From: Tubiluchus corallicola
Taxonomy: Eukaryota > Priapulida > Priapulimorpha > Priapulimorphida > Tubiluchidae
Reading direction: 5' to 3'
Length of the DNA stretch: 60,000 nt
NCBI GenBank assembly: GCA_030141605.1
Contig: JAQGDQ010000001.1
Location: forward strand, 560,001-620,000
The translations under genes and the position numbers were made by a program. This document shows, piece by piece, positions 1-13,600 of the stretch. A model generated the notes under the pieces. It was not told where the DNA came from, searched no databases, and worked only from the letters and a program-made list of their open reading frames with translations. Position 1 is the first letter of the stretch; each line of letters starts with the position of its first letter.

Positions 1-1291
1 TATTTGCTAGGACTGGTTCTTTCATCTTGTCCATGAGCTCTTCAAGGGGACTAATGTAATCTTTCATGCCTTGCGTGAAAATATAAATGATTCCATCGTA
101 CATGCAATGCTTTCTACAAAACCTCACCATCTGCAAAAATTAATTAATCACTTAGCAAAAATAAGGCACTAATGTTTAAAAAAGTCAGATGTATGTACAT
201 TAAAAAGCATAGATAGTATTCAAACAACGGTGCTACAAAATTACAATGGTCCAGCAGTGAAAACAACAGTATAAGAAACCCAGTACAGACACTAAAGACT
301 ATCAACAAACATTAAGAGTTACACCATGTATAATTTTTACAAAATGTGGTGGATTTTAATACACTTATTAGGTGGATAAAATGTTAAAAACTCTGAACAC
401 TTCACAGAAATTAAAGGTTTTTAATAAAATCAAACCGTCCACATACATACTTTACACAGGGGAATAAAATACCCCTCTTTTGCAGTAGCCAGCAAAAATA
501 TTGATAAGATTGGCACAAGTCACAAATGACTTCGAAAGTTTAGTCATACTGAATAACTTAATTCCTTTGTATGTTCATTTTAACATCTGTGTCTTAATTA
601 AATGAGACCACCAATTGTTGCCACATCTGATAACTTTTTATCTTTAGCACGGACATCAACTTTTTCAGTTTTAAAAATTTAGCTAGCAAAATACAATCTT
701 TGCACACTACATCCCACCAAATAGAATAATGGTCTCTGTGCCATACTTTGCAAAATTTTCTGAATGTTAATCTGTATTAATATAAGAGAAAATTTTTGAG
801 TCTTTCCTTCAGGCATATTGTAAAAGTATATTTAAAATCACTGTAACTCTTGAGTATTTGTTAGTGAAAAGCTACCTACGTGGTCAATATCCATTGACAA
901 CACATCTAAATGAACAATGACATTTTCCAGATCAGCAACTGCTCCTTTATTCTCATAGTTTTCTACCAAGTCCTGCATAACCATAGGTGTAATTTTTGGC
1001 AGCTTATCGTCTAAAATGTAAGGTTCTAAGCATTCCAGAAACACACATTTGGAAATTGTATCACTGGAAAAGCGCTCATAAATCCGCCCAAACAAAATAT
1101 CACTGAAAATTTAACAAAAAATCAAATGAGTAAGCATACTAGCAAGAAACAAATTATATATTTACTGTTGATTTAGCAGTTTAATTACCTTACCCAGAAA
1201 GAAAATCAGTGAGCAATAAAAATTGCACATGTAACAGCTCAAACCTATAACTGTTACTTTATCGTAATATTAATTTCGATGGTATGGGCTT

Positions 1292-1345
<54 letters not shown>

Positions 1346-4300
1346 ATTCGAGGCTACAGCTCGGCACAATGTGTGGCGATCAATGTGTCAAATAAAAAGG
1401 CTTCGATCTAGTGTCGTGCCATTGGGGGTTTATTTTTCAAATTGGGCCCACCAGGACGAACGGGGGGCGAAAAACCTCCAAAAATGGGCATTTTTCGGCC
1501 TATACAATAGTGTGGGTTGTATTTTAGGACACGTCCACCAAGAGGAGTGACGACGAGTTAATTAGATGTTCCATTTTTGGCAATTTTCGCTTGGAAAACT
1601 GCTGAAGCAAAGCCGTTGTTCTGATGTCATCCATTGTACTCTGCCTGTAACTTTAATTCAGTAAAAGCTGCTACTGGCTTTGTGTTATAAATGAGGACTA
1701 TGTAGGATGTTCGCGTATTTTGGATTATAAGTGTATTTATACTCAAAATTTTTTGTGGAGCTTTGCTAGTTGCTTATTAATACACTAGTATTGATTTGGT
1801 ACTTACAGTCTATCAATTGCCAGACAATAATCAATGCATACAGGTATAACTTTCATATAGTGTTCAGTTAGAAAATGTATAGGGCCTCTTGCAGGAACAT
1901 GCGTAGTAACTGATAACTCAACAAACTCTTGTAAGACTTCCAAAAGCTGTCAAATACACAAAAATATATATATGAGCATGACAAGAAAACTAACTAACTT
2001 TCATTGTTAGTGAAATAACTTCATGCAATCACAGAATCAAGCCTTATATAAATCATGAAAACAATAGAGGTATATTATCAAAAATTATTAAGTAGTATAA
2101 GAATATGTTACAAAGTGATCAAATCTGTATACTTTTGGCATTTTATGGAATAGTTGGAAACCTAATAGAAGCAAACAAGGCTTCCAAATGCATTTACAAG
2201 CATTATAAATTATGTACATAACTACACTACAATGTTATGAATATATTATACAAGTAAGAAATAAGAAAAATGTAACAAACTCTAGGAGGGAGGCACTAAG
2301 CTGCAAATAATGAATAAATATTTGTATGCCAAGATTACTATATCAAAAAATGAAAATTTTACCTTGTTAGAAACTGTCTCCCGTCTTTTAGGAACATTTC
2401 TTGTTAGTCCAACAACAGCCTTTGCTTTATCTTGATAAAATGACAAAGCAAGAGCTAAAGCATCTTTATGTTTTTCTTGCTTAGTCAAATAATCTATCCT
2501 CTATAAAAAATAAATGGCAAGGTTTAATACCAGCCAACTCTGCTTAACGTCAGCCTCTACTAGAAATTGCTGTAAGTCAAGTGAAATATATGATCATGAA
2601 TTGCAATTGCATAAATTAGTACCTTGCTACTTGAAAATAGGACATGTGATAAGAGAAAACTCAAATAAGCATCTGGGTGTTAAAGATAGATGCCTGTGGT
2701 GTTATGTAGTTGCAATAAATTAAAGTAACCCAGCTTTTAGTTATGTCAGAGTAATAACAGTTTTAATGGGAACTCACATTTTAGCCAAGTCAAAGATCAA
2801 TAAAAAGACTTTCTACAGTAATAATAGTTTAGAGAAACTACAATTATTGGTTTAATTATTGGATTATTGGCACTGTTATATTGGTTATTATTCTCAATAC
2901 TTTGTCTCTGCAACTAATATAAGCAGTGCAAAAAATAATAGCAGTCATAATATTTTACAATAAGTAACTTAAGGCAATATGGCTGTCCCAAGGCTTATGC
3001 ATGTTGGGAAGAATTGTACTGATGATCACATAGTTCTTGTGAGAATCGAACACAGGGTGAAAACAGGAATTTTTGTTTTTTGAATATAAAAATTTGTCTT
3101 TAGCAGTTTCTAAAGCATATCACTTGAAAATTTTTGATAAAATCGCTTTAACAAGACACAGACACAGTAACATGACCTGATGTTGTTTTATAGTTTAGTG
3201 TCCCTTCAAAAAAGCAAAATGATAAAGCTATACAGCTTTTATGGGCTTATTATGGTAGTTCATGATATAATTTTGGTGGTTAATCTTTTAAATATGAAAA
3301 CAGTCTTCAGTGATTTTTTCCAACTTAATCAAGATTGACGTGACTACTTTTGACATTGAGCAGCAAAGCAAATCTCATGTTTTCCTTTTGAGTTGATTTT
3401 AGCACATGTTCCATCAGCTGTAAATACACCATACATACTAATAAATTCAAAAGATGCTCGTTTTTGACAGTTATTAAATTTTTACATAAGGTCAGTCGTC
3501 AAGTCCACAGCTACTTTTTTTGTGTTTAATTGGACAAAGCTAATTCTCCAGTTTATTACTAGATCGTACCTACAGAGTACCTTATTGAACAAACGAAAGT
3601 TACTTGGCCCTTCAATGAGTCTGGAAAGCTCAATCGTTTCAGAGGCTTGTTTATCAACACGTTTTCAAATTTGGTTATGTATGGTATCAAACTCTGTCAA
3701 CACCACACATCTGTGTACCTTTAACAATGAGTATAAATCACATGGTTATGCAACTGCTTACATTTGTTGAAAGACATTTAAAGCCAAAACTAAGATCAAA
3801 CTTAAAAAACAGCTAATATAGTAATACCTCTTGCCAAGAACGTAATGTGAACACATGAATAGATTTTGTTCCTAGTAATATCATCTGACCACGGAAGACC
3901 CCATATGATTCATAACAAGCACTTTCTCCAGCTAATGACTAAAATAATACGAGAAAAATAATTGTGTGCTTATAAGGAAAAATACACAAAAAACAATCAA
4001 ACAAGAAAACTTCTGATGTTTCAATGGCAATGACTACAAGTAATGTAAGTGAATAAAAAAACAAACTTGACAGACAATTGCACAAAAATATCAAAAATGA
4101 CATTTAATTCAAGTTATTAAAATTTAATAAAAAAATCTTACAAACATAGCAAATTTCAATAGCTTTACCATTGCCGGACTAACATTTCCACCTGTCGCCA
4201 GTGATTTAAAGTGACTACTTCCATAAACTAACTTTACATCCCCAATGTCTAGGCACTCTAATTCTTTCTCGCTTTTGATATCAATTACATGGAATTTCTC

Positions 4301-7300
4301 TGTAGTATCCAGAGTGACTAGAGTTTTAGCATTCACCCACTAAAATGTAATAACATAAGAACTTCTAGCAAATCAAAAAGAATTCAAATGAAAAAAGACA
4401 TTTCATTAATTTTTGGTTTCACTAATTTAAATACCCCATAGTAACAATTCATTACTTACTAATTCATTAATTTTTTCTTCATCTAGCACTAACAAAGCAA
4501 ATACAATGTAATTATATTATACACAATTCTCTACATGATTTTCCTGATATTGCTAACATTTACTGCTCGCTTAAACGCTGATGTAATGTAAAGGATTACA
4601 CAACTGCGACAGACAATAAGGTTTTTTCAACATATTATTAAGAAATCACAGTTAGTTATCTTTCTACAAAAGAAGCTTATAAATTAAATAACTTGCAATC
4701 TTATTTCTGGTTTAGAATATGTACACTGTTGTGAAGGCCCCCATGCACCATGTTTCGCTTCTTTGGTGTGAGTGCACAAAAAATGGCATAATCTGTATTC
4801 AAAGTTTCTGTGGTTAACAAAGTCTAACTGCGATTAGTCTAAAATAAATCATTTCTCGCTCTCAAAATTTATACTTTGGCAAAGCGAAATTGCCAACTGC
4901 TTTTACACTTGTGTCTGGTAGTGGTGGAGCTACATTCAGACAGCTACGGAAAACAGTAAATAGTACCTCGCTAGTACCATATGAACAGATCACATCATTT
5001 ACAGCGCGCAATGAAAAAACAACGGTTTTTGACATTTGCAAAGGCAAACAAGGTGAATAAAAAAATCAAATGAAACAACAAGTTTCTAGCAAAATAAATC
5101 TAATATTCTTATTTACTGTAGCATTTTACGCTGTAAAGCTTACATTATAATAAGGGTTTAGTTTGACTCTAAAAATCCTTTGCATTTAAACATTTAAATC
5201 ATTTTTATCACACAAAAATTCCTAAAATTGTACTGTTATTCAGAGGTTTTATAATTGATAACTTAACTGTTTTTATTACTAAGAAACAAGGCAAAAGATT
5301 TCTGCCAATGTCAGCATTAACTCTCTTATAACACAACAATTTTAGGAAGAAAAGTTTGGCCGAATAACATATTCTGTTGAAAACAAAAAATACACCAATT
5401 ATAACTCACCAGTATACTCAGCAATGTGTACGGTAAAATCATCTTCTGAAGTGGCTGAAAGCGAATATCGTCAGCTGTTTGGCACAAAACCTATAATAAG
5501 CATTGATTTATATGTGTGTTATATATATGACAGCTTAGTGCCTACTTTGATTAGTATACAAGCAAAATAGCATAACCTACAAGCAAAACATGTAACTTTT
5601 GTTATAAGTATTATATAACTTCTCGTATTTGAATAACAGACATTTAATAATTCAATAACGTAAGTTAGGAAATAGTTTGGCATCAATAAGCACTATACAA
5701 CACCTGAAAAAAGTAAATAACATTGTTTCGTCCAAAAGCCAACACTGGTTCTAACATTTTCTTAGATGCATATTGTATAATTACGTAATGCCAGGTGACA
5801 AGAGGTAGTGCACTTACATCACCCTGAAAAAAGATACACAAGTTTTAATGCACTCACAAGGCTATTGTTATAATAGTTTAGTTATATTAGTTGATCCAAC
5901 TTACCTCAAGCAATATACATAATAATAGCATAGTACAAAACTACAGTAACAATTACATGAATTGCAATTGTGGATAGGGTTAGGCTTGGATGAAGAATTA
6001 GTGCAACGAAAGAAGGGCAAGTGGAGTGGGGATGATATGTGACAGCAATAATACATTGAAACCATTATCATATTCTGTACTGTAAGTGGCTGCTGCAGGA
6101 TAGAAGAGACTAGATTCAAACAAGAACTTAGTCAAAATATGAATGGTGTAAATCATTTTTCATTTGCTGATTGAATTTTCCAGTATTAATTATCATCTTG
6201 TGAAACTGAGGAATTTCATTCCGCACTTTCAGTCCTTGGAAACTAATGGAGGGCTTTGCTTTATTTTTTCTGCAGAAAGGTACATTACAGTCATTATACC
6301 TTGTGTTATAATTAATTTGAATCTGTTCTATTGCACTTATATGAAAGGAGGGATGTTATAAAATTATGTTAAATGTTACAAAATCATCTAGAGTTGGAAA
6401 TCAGCATGTTTAGACAATTGACGTCTAACATAATGTTAATTATTTTCGTTAACTGCCCAATCAGCGTGCAAGTCATTTCACATCCCTCTCTGATAAGATC
6501 ACATCAGAGCTTAATTCACGCAGGTAATTTCGGGACATTTAACTACAGCTCTGTCTAATACTGTTATGAATAATGCTCAACTTTTCAATAGTTAGTGGGA
6601 GAAATATTGGCCTGGTTCTAGATTTTGTTATTGTAAATTGAAATTGCAAGTGAATCAGTGGAAATATACAACCCAGTTTTGTTTAAAGGAAGAAATGCAC
6701 AATGCTTACATCTATGAGTTGCTGATTAAACCATTTTGCAATCAAGAAAATACGCAGTTTAGTTTAGTTTTTCCTTTGCATGTTAAACAAAAACCTCTAT
6801 TTGATTAGCTTTAAATAAGGACAAAACAAAATGTTTTCTTTTCTGGCCAGTTTTTATAAACTCCAATGAGATCTTCACACTCAAAATTAATTCAAATGTG
6901 GTCAAAACTTATACATCAATGTAGTATTAATTAATTTTTACGCTATTTTTTTGGTTATAATCATGATTAAAAGATGCCATTGGGATTTATGTAACTCGGG
7001 TATTCAATATAAAGGTCGTCTATGGAATGGAACAATCAAATTTATTCCATTTCCGTGCTTAACAAAAGGAAAAATACAAAAATTGAATGAATCTTGCAGA
7101 CGAGCACACGATAAGCTAATATAGAAAACAACATCGCAGCATGATGTTCATATGTTCAAAGGCAAGAGAGACAAAACTTTTGTAGCTCATTTATTGTAAA
7201 CCAAGGCTAAGTAGCTAAACAATTGATTGTGACTATCAAGTTCTTTAGTTCAGTTTAGTTTAGCTTAGACAGTTGTTGTCCTGCATGAGCTGTTGTCCCG

Positions 7301-10300
7301 AATAGTGCTGAGCATGCTTACGTTTGTTTGACATCAATTCATATACCAGAGAAAAGACAAAACACATCAAATATTTACCTTCAAGGGGTGATGAAAAAGA
7401 ATACGAAGTTTAGGCCTAATCGTCACAACTATAACCTGGAATGTAAGAAAAAACTTTTAGTTAAAAGAAAATATTTCATTTGGCAACTTACATATCTTAG
7501 AGCAACCTAAAATTATGAACAGTTACAGATGAAAAACAAGTGTTGGGGGATGACTAAAACATCTGATATGTTAGTATGGCACAATAAAGTTTCAGTACCT
7601 TTTTAATGTCATTGCCTACTGAGTGCAAAAGAGGATGCTCTCTTCATGCTGATTTAGGGTACATGCTTTTTTAATGTTGATTTCACAATTTAGTGAGTGC
7701 AAGCAATTTGACGAGTGCTTCTAACCTAACCTAACCTAAATATGAGTTTTAACATAGTTGATATCAGAATCAATTACCAATGAAATCTGAAGTTTTTAAC
7801 TGACTATGAATTTTATGTTTAAAGCTAAAGAAGCCAATTTTATTTTTTATTTTATAGGGCAGTAAAATGACATAGGTGACACAAATTATGTGACCCAAAA
7901 TGGTAAGTTGGCAAAGGCCAAATTCAATTTATAGATGGCCACCATGTCAACCTAACACTTCACACGAAAAACCTATTTCGTTTTGCCACACTTTACGACC
8001 AGTTTTGGAATATTTTTGATATCTTAGAGCTATCACTCCTGTTAGTCCTGTAAGTTCATATATAGCACAACACACGACGCAAAGTAATGCATTACAGTAT
8101 GACACACACAATGCAAAACAATGCAACACATAAGCACAATATAGTCATGTTTACTTTACAATACCTTTGACATTGTCACCATGGCAATCAAACTTAAGTC
8201 TTCTAAAGGGTGATCACGTAGTAGTCCACCACAGAGTGAAGCAAATGTGCAGACTTCCCCTCGACTAAAGCAAATATGATAGAGTAAAAGTAAGCGTAAA
8301 AACTTTACTTAAATTGGTTGTAATTACATGAAAAAAGCAAACTGATCCAAAATCCAATATAAATAACATACACCCATACCTACTAACCTGCTGTTGAAAA
8401 CTAATGGCGGCAATTGCAAGTATTTTGAATAAATACTCACCTACTGTTTGATACACAAACTTTGTCATTAGTATGGTAAAATTTGCAGGAAAACTTGAAT
8501 TTTAAAAAAAAATTAATGAAAAAATCACTGTTGAAATTGTGGTGAGAAAAACTACAAGCTGCATGATAGCCTTGGAGTGGGGTACTCCACGACTGTTCCT
8601 ATAACTCAGCAGGACTGATCTTAGTGCAATTTTTCGTTTCATTTTAATTTTGATGTGCAAAAAAGTGTAAGTAAGCGTGATATTATTCATTCTTGTAACA
8701 TACTGAATCTTTTGTTTCCATTAAATAAAACAGACGAAATCATTTTGATAAAAACTGTTTCATCTAAGATATGTCACACCTTAGTTTTGATAAAATGGTT
8801 TCTGACAAAATTAACAGTAAGTGAAAAATAAACCTAGAAAGAAGTGTAACAGCAACTCACTTTCAACAAAAATAAAGTTTTTGAATGAACAACAACAATT
8901 CCAAGTAAGGTCCTACATTAAGCTATGCTTAGAAAAGGCAAGATCACAATGACAGGCATAATCCGAATATCCTAAATGTAACATATTTTCAACCCGAAAT
9001 TTTTCTTAAATGTGATTTTAATTGTCTCTTTCCATACGCTCAAAAGATCAGAAAATTACATGGCAAGTAATTGACTGTTCTGCATTCTAATGTGTATTTT
9101 TAATGCTCATCAAAATTTTATCGATGACTAAATTTGTGTCAGCCTAGGTAATATTGCAATTTAGTCTGTGACTGCACAAAATATTCAGAAAAATTTGCAG
9201 AAATATTTTGAAAAGCATTTAAAATATTAATTTTACAAGTAATCATGGCTTACTTAACTATGATGACTGCTCAGGTTTATAATTCGACAAACATGCGTAA
9301 ATGTTGTATATGATAATGTTGTGAATGTTGTATGAGTGAATGATAATGAATAAGATTGAACTTCCTGTTCATTGCAGCAATTACAGATATCCCCAATCAC
9401 AAAGTCACCTGATTTACTTATTTAAATTTCTAGCAGTATCTATACATACTGAAAAGCACAAATAATGCAATTTAAATGACATCAATAAAATTGAATAGTA
9501 AGTAAATAGTAAAATTTCTATGTCAACACTGACTAACATGCAACGAACCTGCCAGAAAAAATGCAGGTCGAATCACAGCTTCTTACACCCATCAACCGCT
9601 TGAAGTTGAGTTCAAAAACAGAGCCACCACTATCACTGAATAGTGCTACAGTAGGATCATCGGTAAACTGCAACACATTTTTAAAATTTAAAACTAGAAA
9701 TATAACTGCAGTCAGGCAGCAGCTAAGAATCTACGACGCAACACTCTCCAGTCAAATTTTGTCAAAAATTTTAATGAGGCTGTGTTTTAGACCGCTAGTA
9801 CCTTTCTTTTATCTCTGTAATTACAGAACACTCCTAGTCTAATTACAGGTGTAACTGTAATTCTAAGCATGCGGAGCAACAAAGCCAACCAGCTATGATA
9901 TTATATACAGATACATCAGAAACTTAGATTTTTACAAAATATGCAGGTCTGTTGTGGAGCTTACAAAAAGTGATACAGTAGCATCAAATATCAAAAAATG
10001 CCTTAGACTCTAAACAAAAAACGAAGAGAATAATGCAATAACCTGAAAGTATTTAGTCAAAAAATTGTTTTCAAATTATTTTATACTATTACCCTCAAAA
10101 TTATATACACTACTTCCTTATACACACAATGCTAAGATATTTCCACTTAAAAGCAGTCACATAAACTTGCTTTACATAACAAAGTCGTAAATCATACCTG
10201 TATGTGTAAAACTGCAGTACCTGGAGGATGAGCATCTATTATTACTCTCAACTCTTTCCCATTCGTTAGATCCCACATAGTAATCTAAAATATGCAAAAA

Positions 10301-10617
10301 GTCATGATTAAATCATCTTTATTCGTTCAAAAATACTTTAAACGACGAACTAAAGAAGAAAAATTAAAAAAATTGTACACATAAAATCATCACTAATCAT
10401 TACTACGAAGAACTAAAGAAAATAATGTAGTTCCTTTTAAATTGTATATATATATTCAAAATGCTTCAAAAGCAAAATACTAGCAGAAGAAAATATTCTT
10501 GGATAGCTAACTGATTACTGGGGGATCAATTTTTACTCCTATACGGTATTACGAGAATATATATAAACTTATAAAATCTTGAGCAATGCAATATAATTGC
10601 AGTGATACTAATAATTG

Positions 10618-10661
<44 letters not shown>

Positions 10662-13600
10662 TATATATATTAGGGTGTGGTGAAAATAACTTTTTTATCC
10701 AATATTTTTACAACATTTCCTACTTTGGAGGTTTGATGAGATACTAACATGGGTAAATTTTCAGCTATATTAAGCTTTGGGAACATGTGTCTCTACTCAT
10801 CTTACGATTTCGTAATTATGCTCATTTGTGTAGTAATTTGACAAATCTTAAAAATTATTATATCCACTCCACTAACCTAGTGATTTTCACCAGTAGCTTG
10901 CAATGATTAATAGTTATCACACATAGTACTGTGATAGTTTCACATGTTAGGAAGTTGTATCTGCAAAATTTAAAAATGTGTGTATTTTATCAATATATTA
11001 ACTAATGCTTTCAAAATTGACCCTACATGAATTTTTCAAAAAGCTGCTACTGTAAGCCCCTATTTCTACTAAAAACAATAGCAGTACCTTGCATTGTTTA
11101 TTTGGCATTGCGATTTCTTCATAATATCAGTTGAAAATGTTCACATTGCTTAACAGCTATTTTTTCTAGAAAAATAATTTTATAAACCGTTTATTTTTAC
11201 ATTTTGTGAATCATGAACTCTAGAAAAGTTAGCAGCAAGCCATACGGCTATTCTACTAGGCTACCAGATAATCAGTTGCCAACAGTTGGAAATGTTCTAC
11301 AGCATCATCAATTCAAGATGGAGGCCCAGTCAAAGAAGGATCTAGGACACAGATTTGTTGCTAGCAGAGGAGAGAGTAGCACAAGATGTATTTGCTATAT
11401 ATGCAAAATCATTAATTGCCACAATAACACTTAAAGGCACTATTAAAAGGATTATTACCAAGTTGCAAAAAATTCCATATGAGCTGGATAAAGTGCCTGA
11501 AAATTGTAAAACAAAGCCTTCACATATAGAAAACTATGCTTGAGATGGATGGTAAAATCAACTTGGATGCAACTGACCTAACAAGTTACTCAAACCATGC
11601 AAGTTCTGAGTCTTCTGACCCGCACTGAGTCCACCATATGCTGTTAAGAAAAACTCCTCGAAACAGAATCGTGTTCAAATTAATGACACTTGTCCTGACT
11701 CATGTGCCTCCTTAACAGTTTTTGACGAAATGACAGATTACTGAAGGTTAAAGGTGTCTCGGTAGTAACTTGTTCACGTGTAGCATACAAACTGGCCACT
11801 GGACTGGCCGGCTTATAGTAAACGTATGTCTATTCTGTTTTTCCAGTTTTTCCATTAGGTGGTGAAAGAAGATGCCTTTCTTTATCAAGTAATCCCTCAT
11901 CTTATCAAAAACATATATAGCAAATACATCTTGTGCTACAATCTCTTCTGTTAGCAACAAATCTGTGTCCTGGATCCTTCTCTGACTGGGCCTCCATCTT
12001 GAATTGATAGAAAGTTTCCAACTGTTGGCAACTGATTATCTGGTAGCCTAGTAGAATAGCCGTATGGCTTGCTGCTAACTTTTCTAGAGTTCATGATTCA
12101 CAAAATGTAAAAATAAACGGTTTATAAAATTATTTTTCTAGAAAAAATAGCTGTTAAGCAATGTGAACATTTTCAACTGATATTATGAAGAAATCGCAAT
12201 GCCAAATAAATAGTTGCAAGGTACTGCTATTGTTTTTAGTAGAAATAGGGGCTTACAGTAGCAGCTTTTTGAAAAATTCATGTAGGGTCAATTTTGAAAG
12301 CATTAGTTAATATATTGATAAAATACACACATTTTTAAATTTTGCAGATACAGCTTTCCTAACATGCAAAACTATCACAGTACTATGTGCGATAACTATT
12401 AATCATTGCAACCTACCGGTGAAAATTGCTAGGTCAGTGGAGTGGATGTAATAGTTTTTAAAGTTTGTCAAATTACTACACAAATGAGCATAATTTCGAA
12501 ATCTTAACATAAGAGGAAACACGTGTTCCCAAAGCTTAATCAAACTGAAAATTTACCCATGTTAGCATCTCGTCAAACCTCCAAAGTAGGAAAAGTTGTA
12601 AAAAGATTGGCTAAAAAAATTATTTTAAAAACACCCTATATATATATATATATAACAATTATTAGTATCACTGCTATTATATTGTATTGTTCGAGATTTT
12701 ATAAGTTTAAAATATATATATATAGTAAAAATGTCATAGGCAAAAAAACACACAGTAAAACCATCATCATTTAAATGATCCAAATTCAAAATTGAATTTA
12801 CAAGTGTGTGCTTGCATAGCAAAAAAGCAACCATAAGTCAGCAATTAAGCTTTTCCAGATATTCATATATCCTGAATCTTCATTTCATGGGATCATCTTT
12901 ATACCAAGCTCATCGCTCGCTCTATGTTATTTCTAAGCTGAGATGATCTAGTGTGAAGTTGAGGTGCACACTGTGCACTGAAAAACATAACCTTGAGAAA
13001 ATCGCTGTTAAAGCTAGCCATTGCATTTTGTCGCCTTTCTGTAAAACACTTAGTAACCGCACAAATGTTGGTTGCTATGGACTTTGCTATGCTTTGCTAT
13101 GGACTAAATTATGCTTAAATCCAATAGATGGCTATTTCTGACAAAGATCTGGGCTTGGCAACAGAAAAAATCTGAAGCAAAATGACTGCTTCTACGAGCT
13201 ACAATCAAAGTTTGAAAATAAAAGATTTTTCATAATTGCAGTATATGAGTTTCTTGCTAGGGAAGTGGGTAAGGGGATATAAAATTAGATTTTTAGTATT
13301 TTTTGAACATTTTCTTGATAATTTGATGCTAGAATACAAAAGAAATTTTATTTAGCATTTGTTTTTATAAAAAACAAAATACCGGCATTTAACCAAATTC
13401 ATGGTGCATTCTACTTTGAAGCATCATAACAAAGATGTAACTATGCTGACTTATGGACGGTTTTGGTTTGCAAGCACACAAAAATATTTTTTCACAGGTA
13501 CATTGTGTATATGTATCATAAGTATGACTAACAAATTTAAGAACAATCAATACAAAAAAACAGTTTCCTTTTTTCATTGTAATATGTGCATACAGACTGG

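Noticed and set aside
3000-3110. tRNA-like box (complement TGTTCGATTCTCA)
   Set aside because: The flanking stems do not pair and no A box or acceptor stem is found.
4862-5047. 61-residue minus-strand ORF in VPS8 intron
   Set aside because: Its frame and phases do not fit VPS8 exons 11 or 12, which join cleanly without it; no family resemblance.
7721-7739. TTAGG-like repeat as interstitial telomere
   Set aside because: Only three to four units; too short to claim, and telomere sequence of this organism is unknown.
8502-8690. Minus-strand ORF in VPS8 intron 7
   Set aside because: Short, hydrophobic and AT-driven; no splice sites in phase with VPS8.
12523-12774. Plus-strand ORF of 83 residues
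   Set aside because: Runs through the TA-rich end of the foldback right arm (poly Ile-Tyr); an artefact of the repeat.
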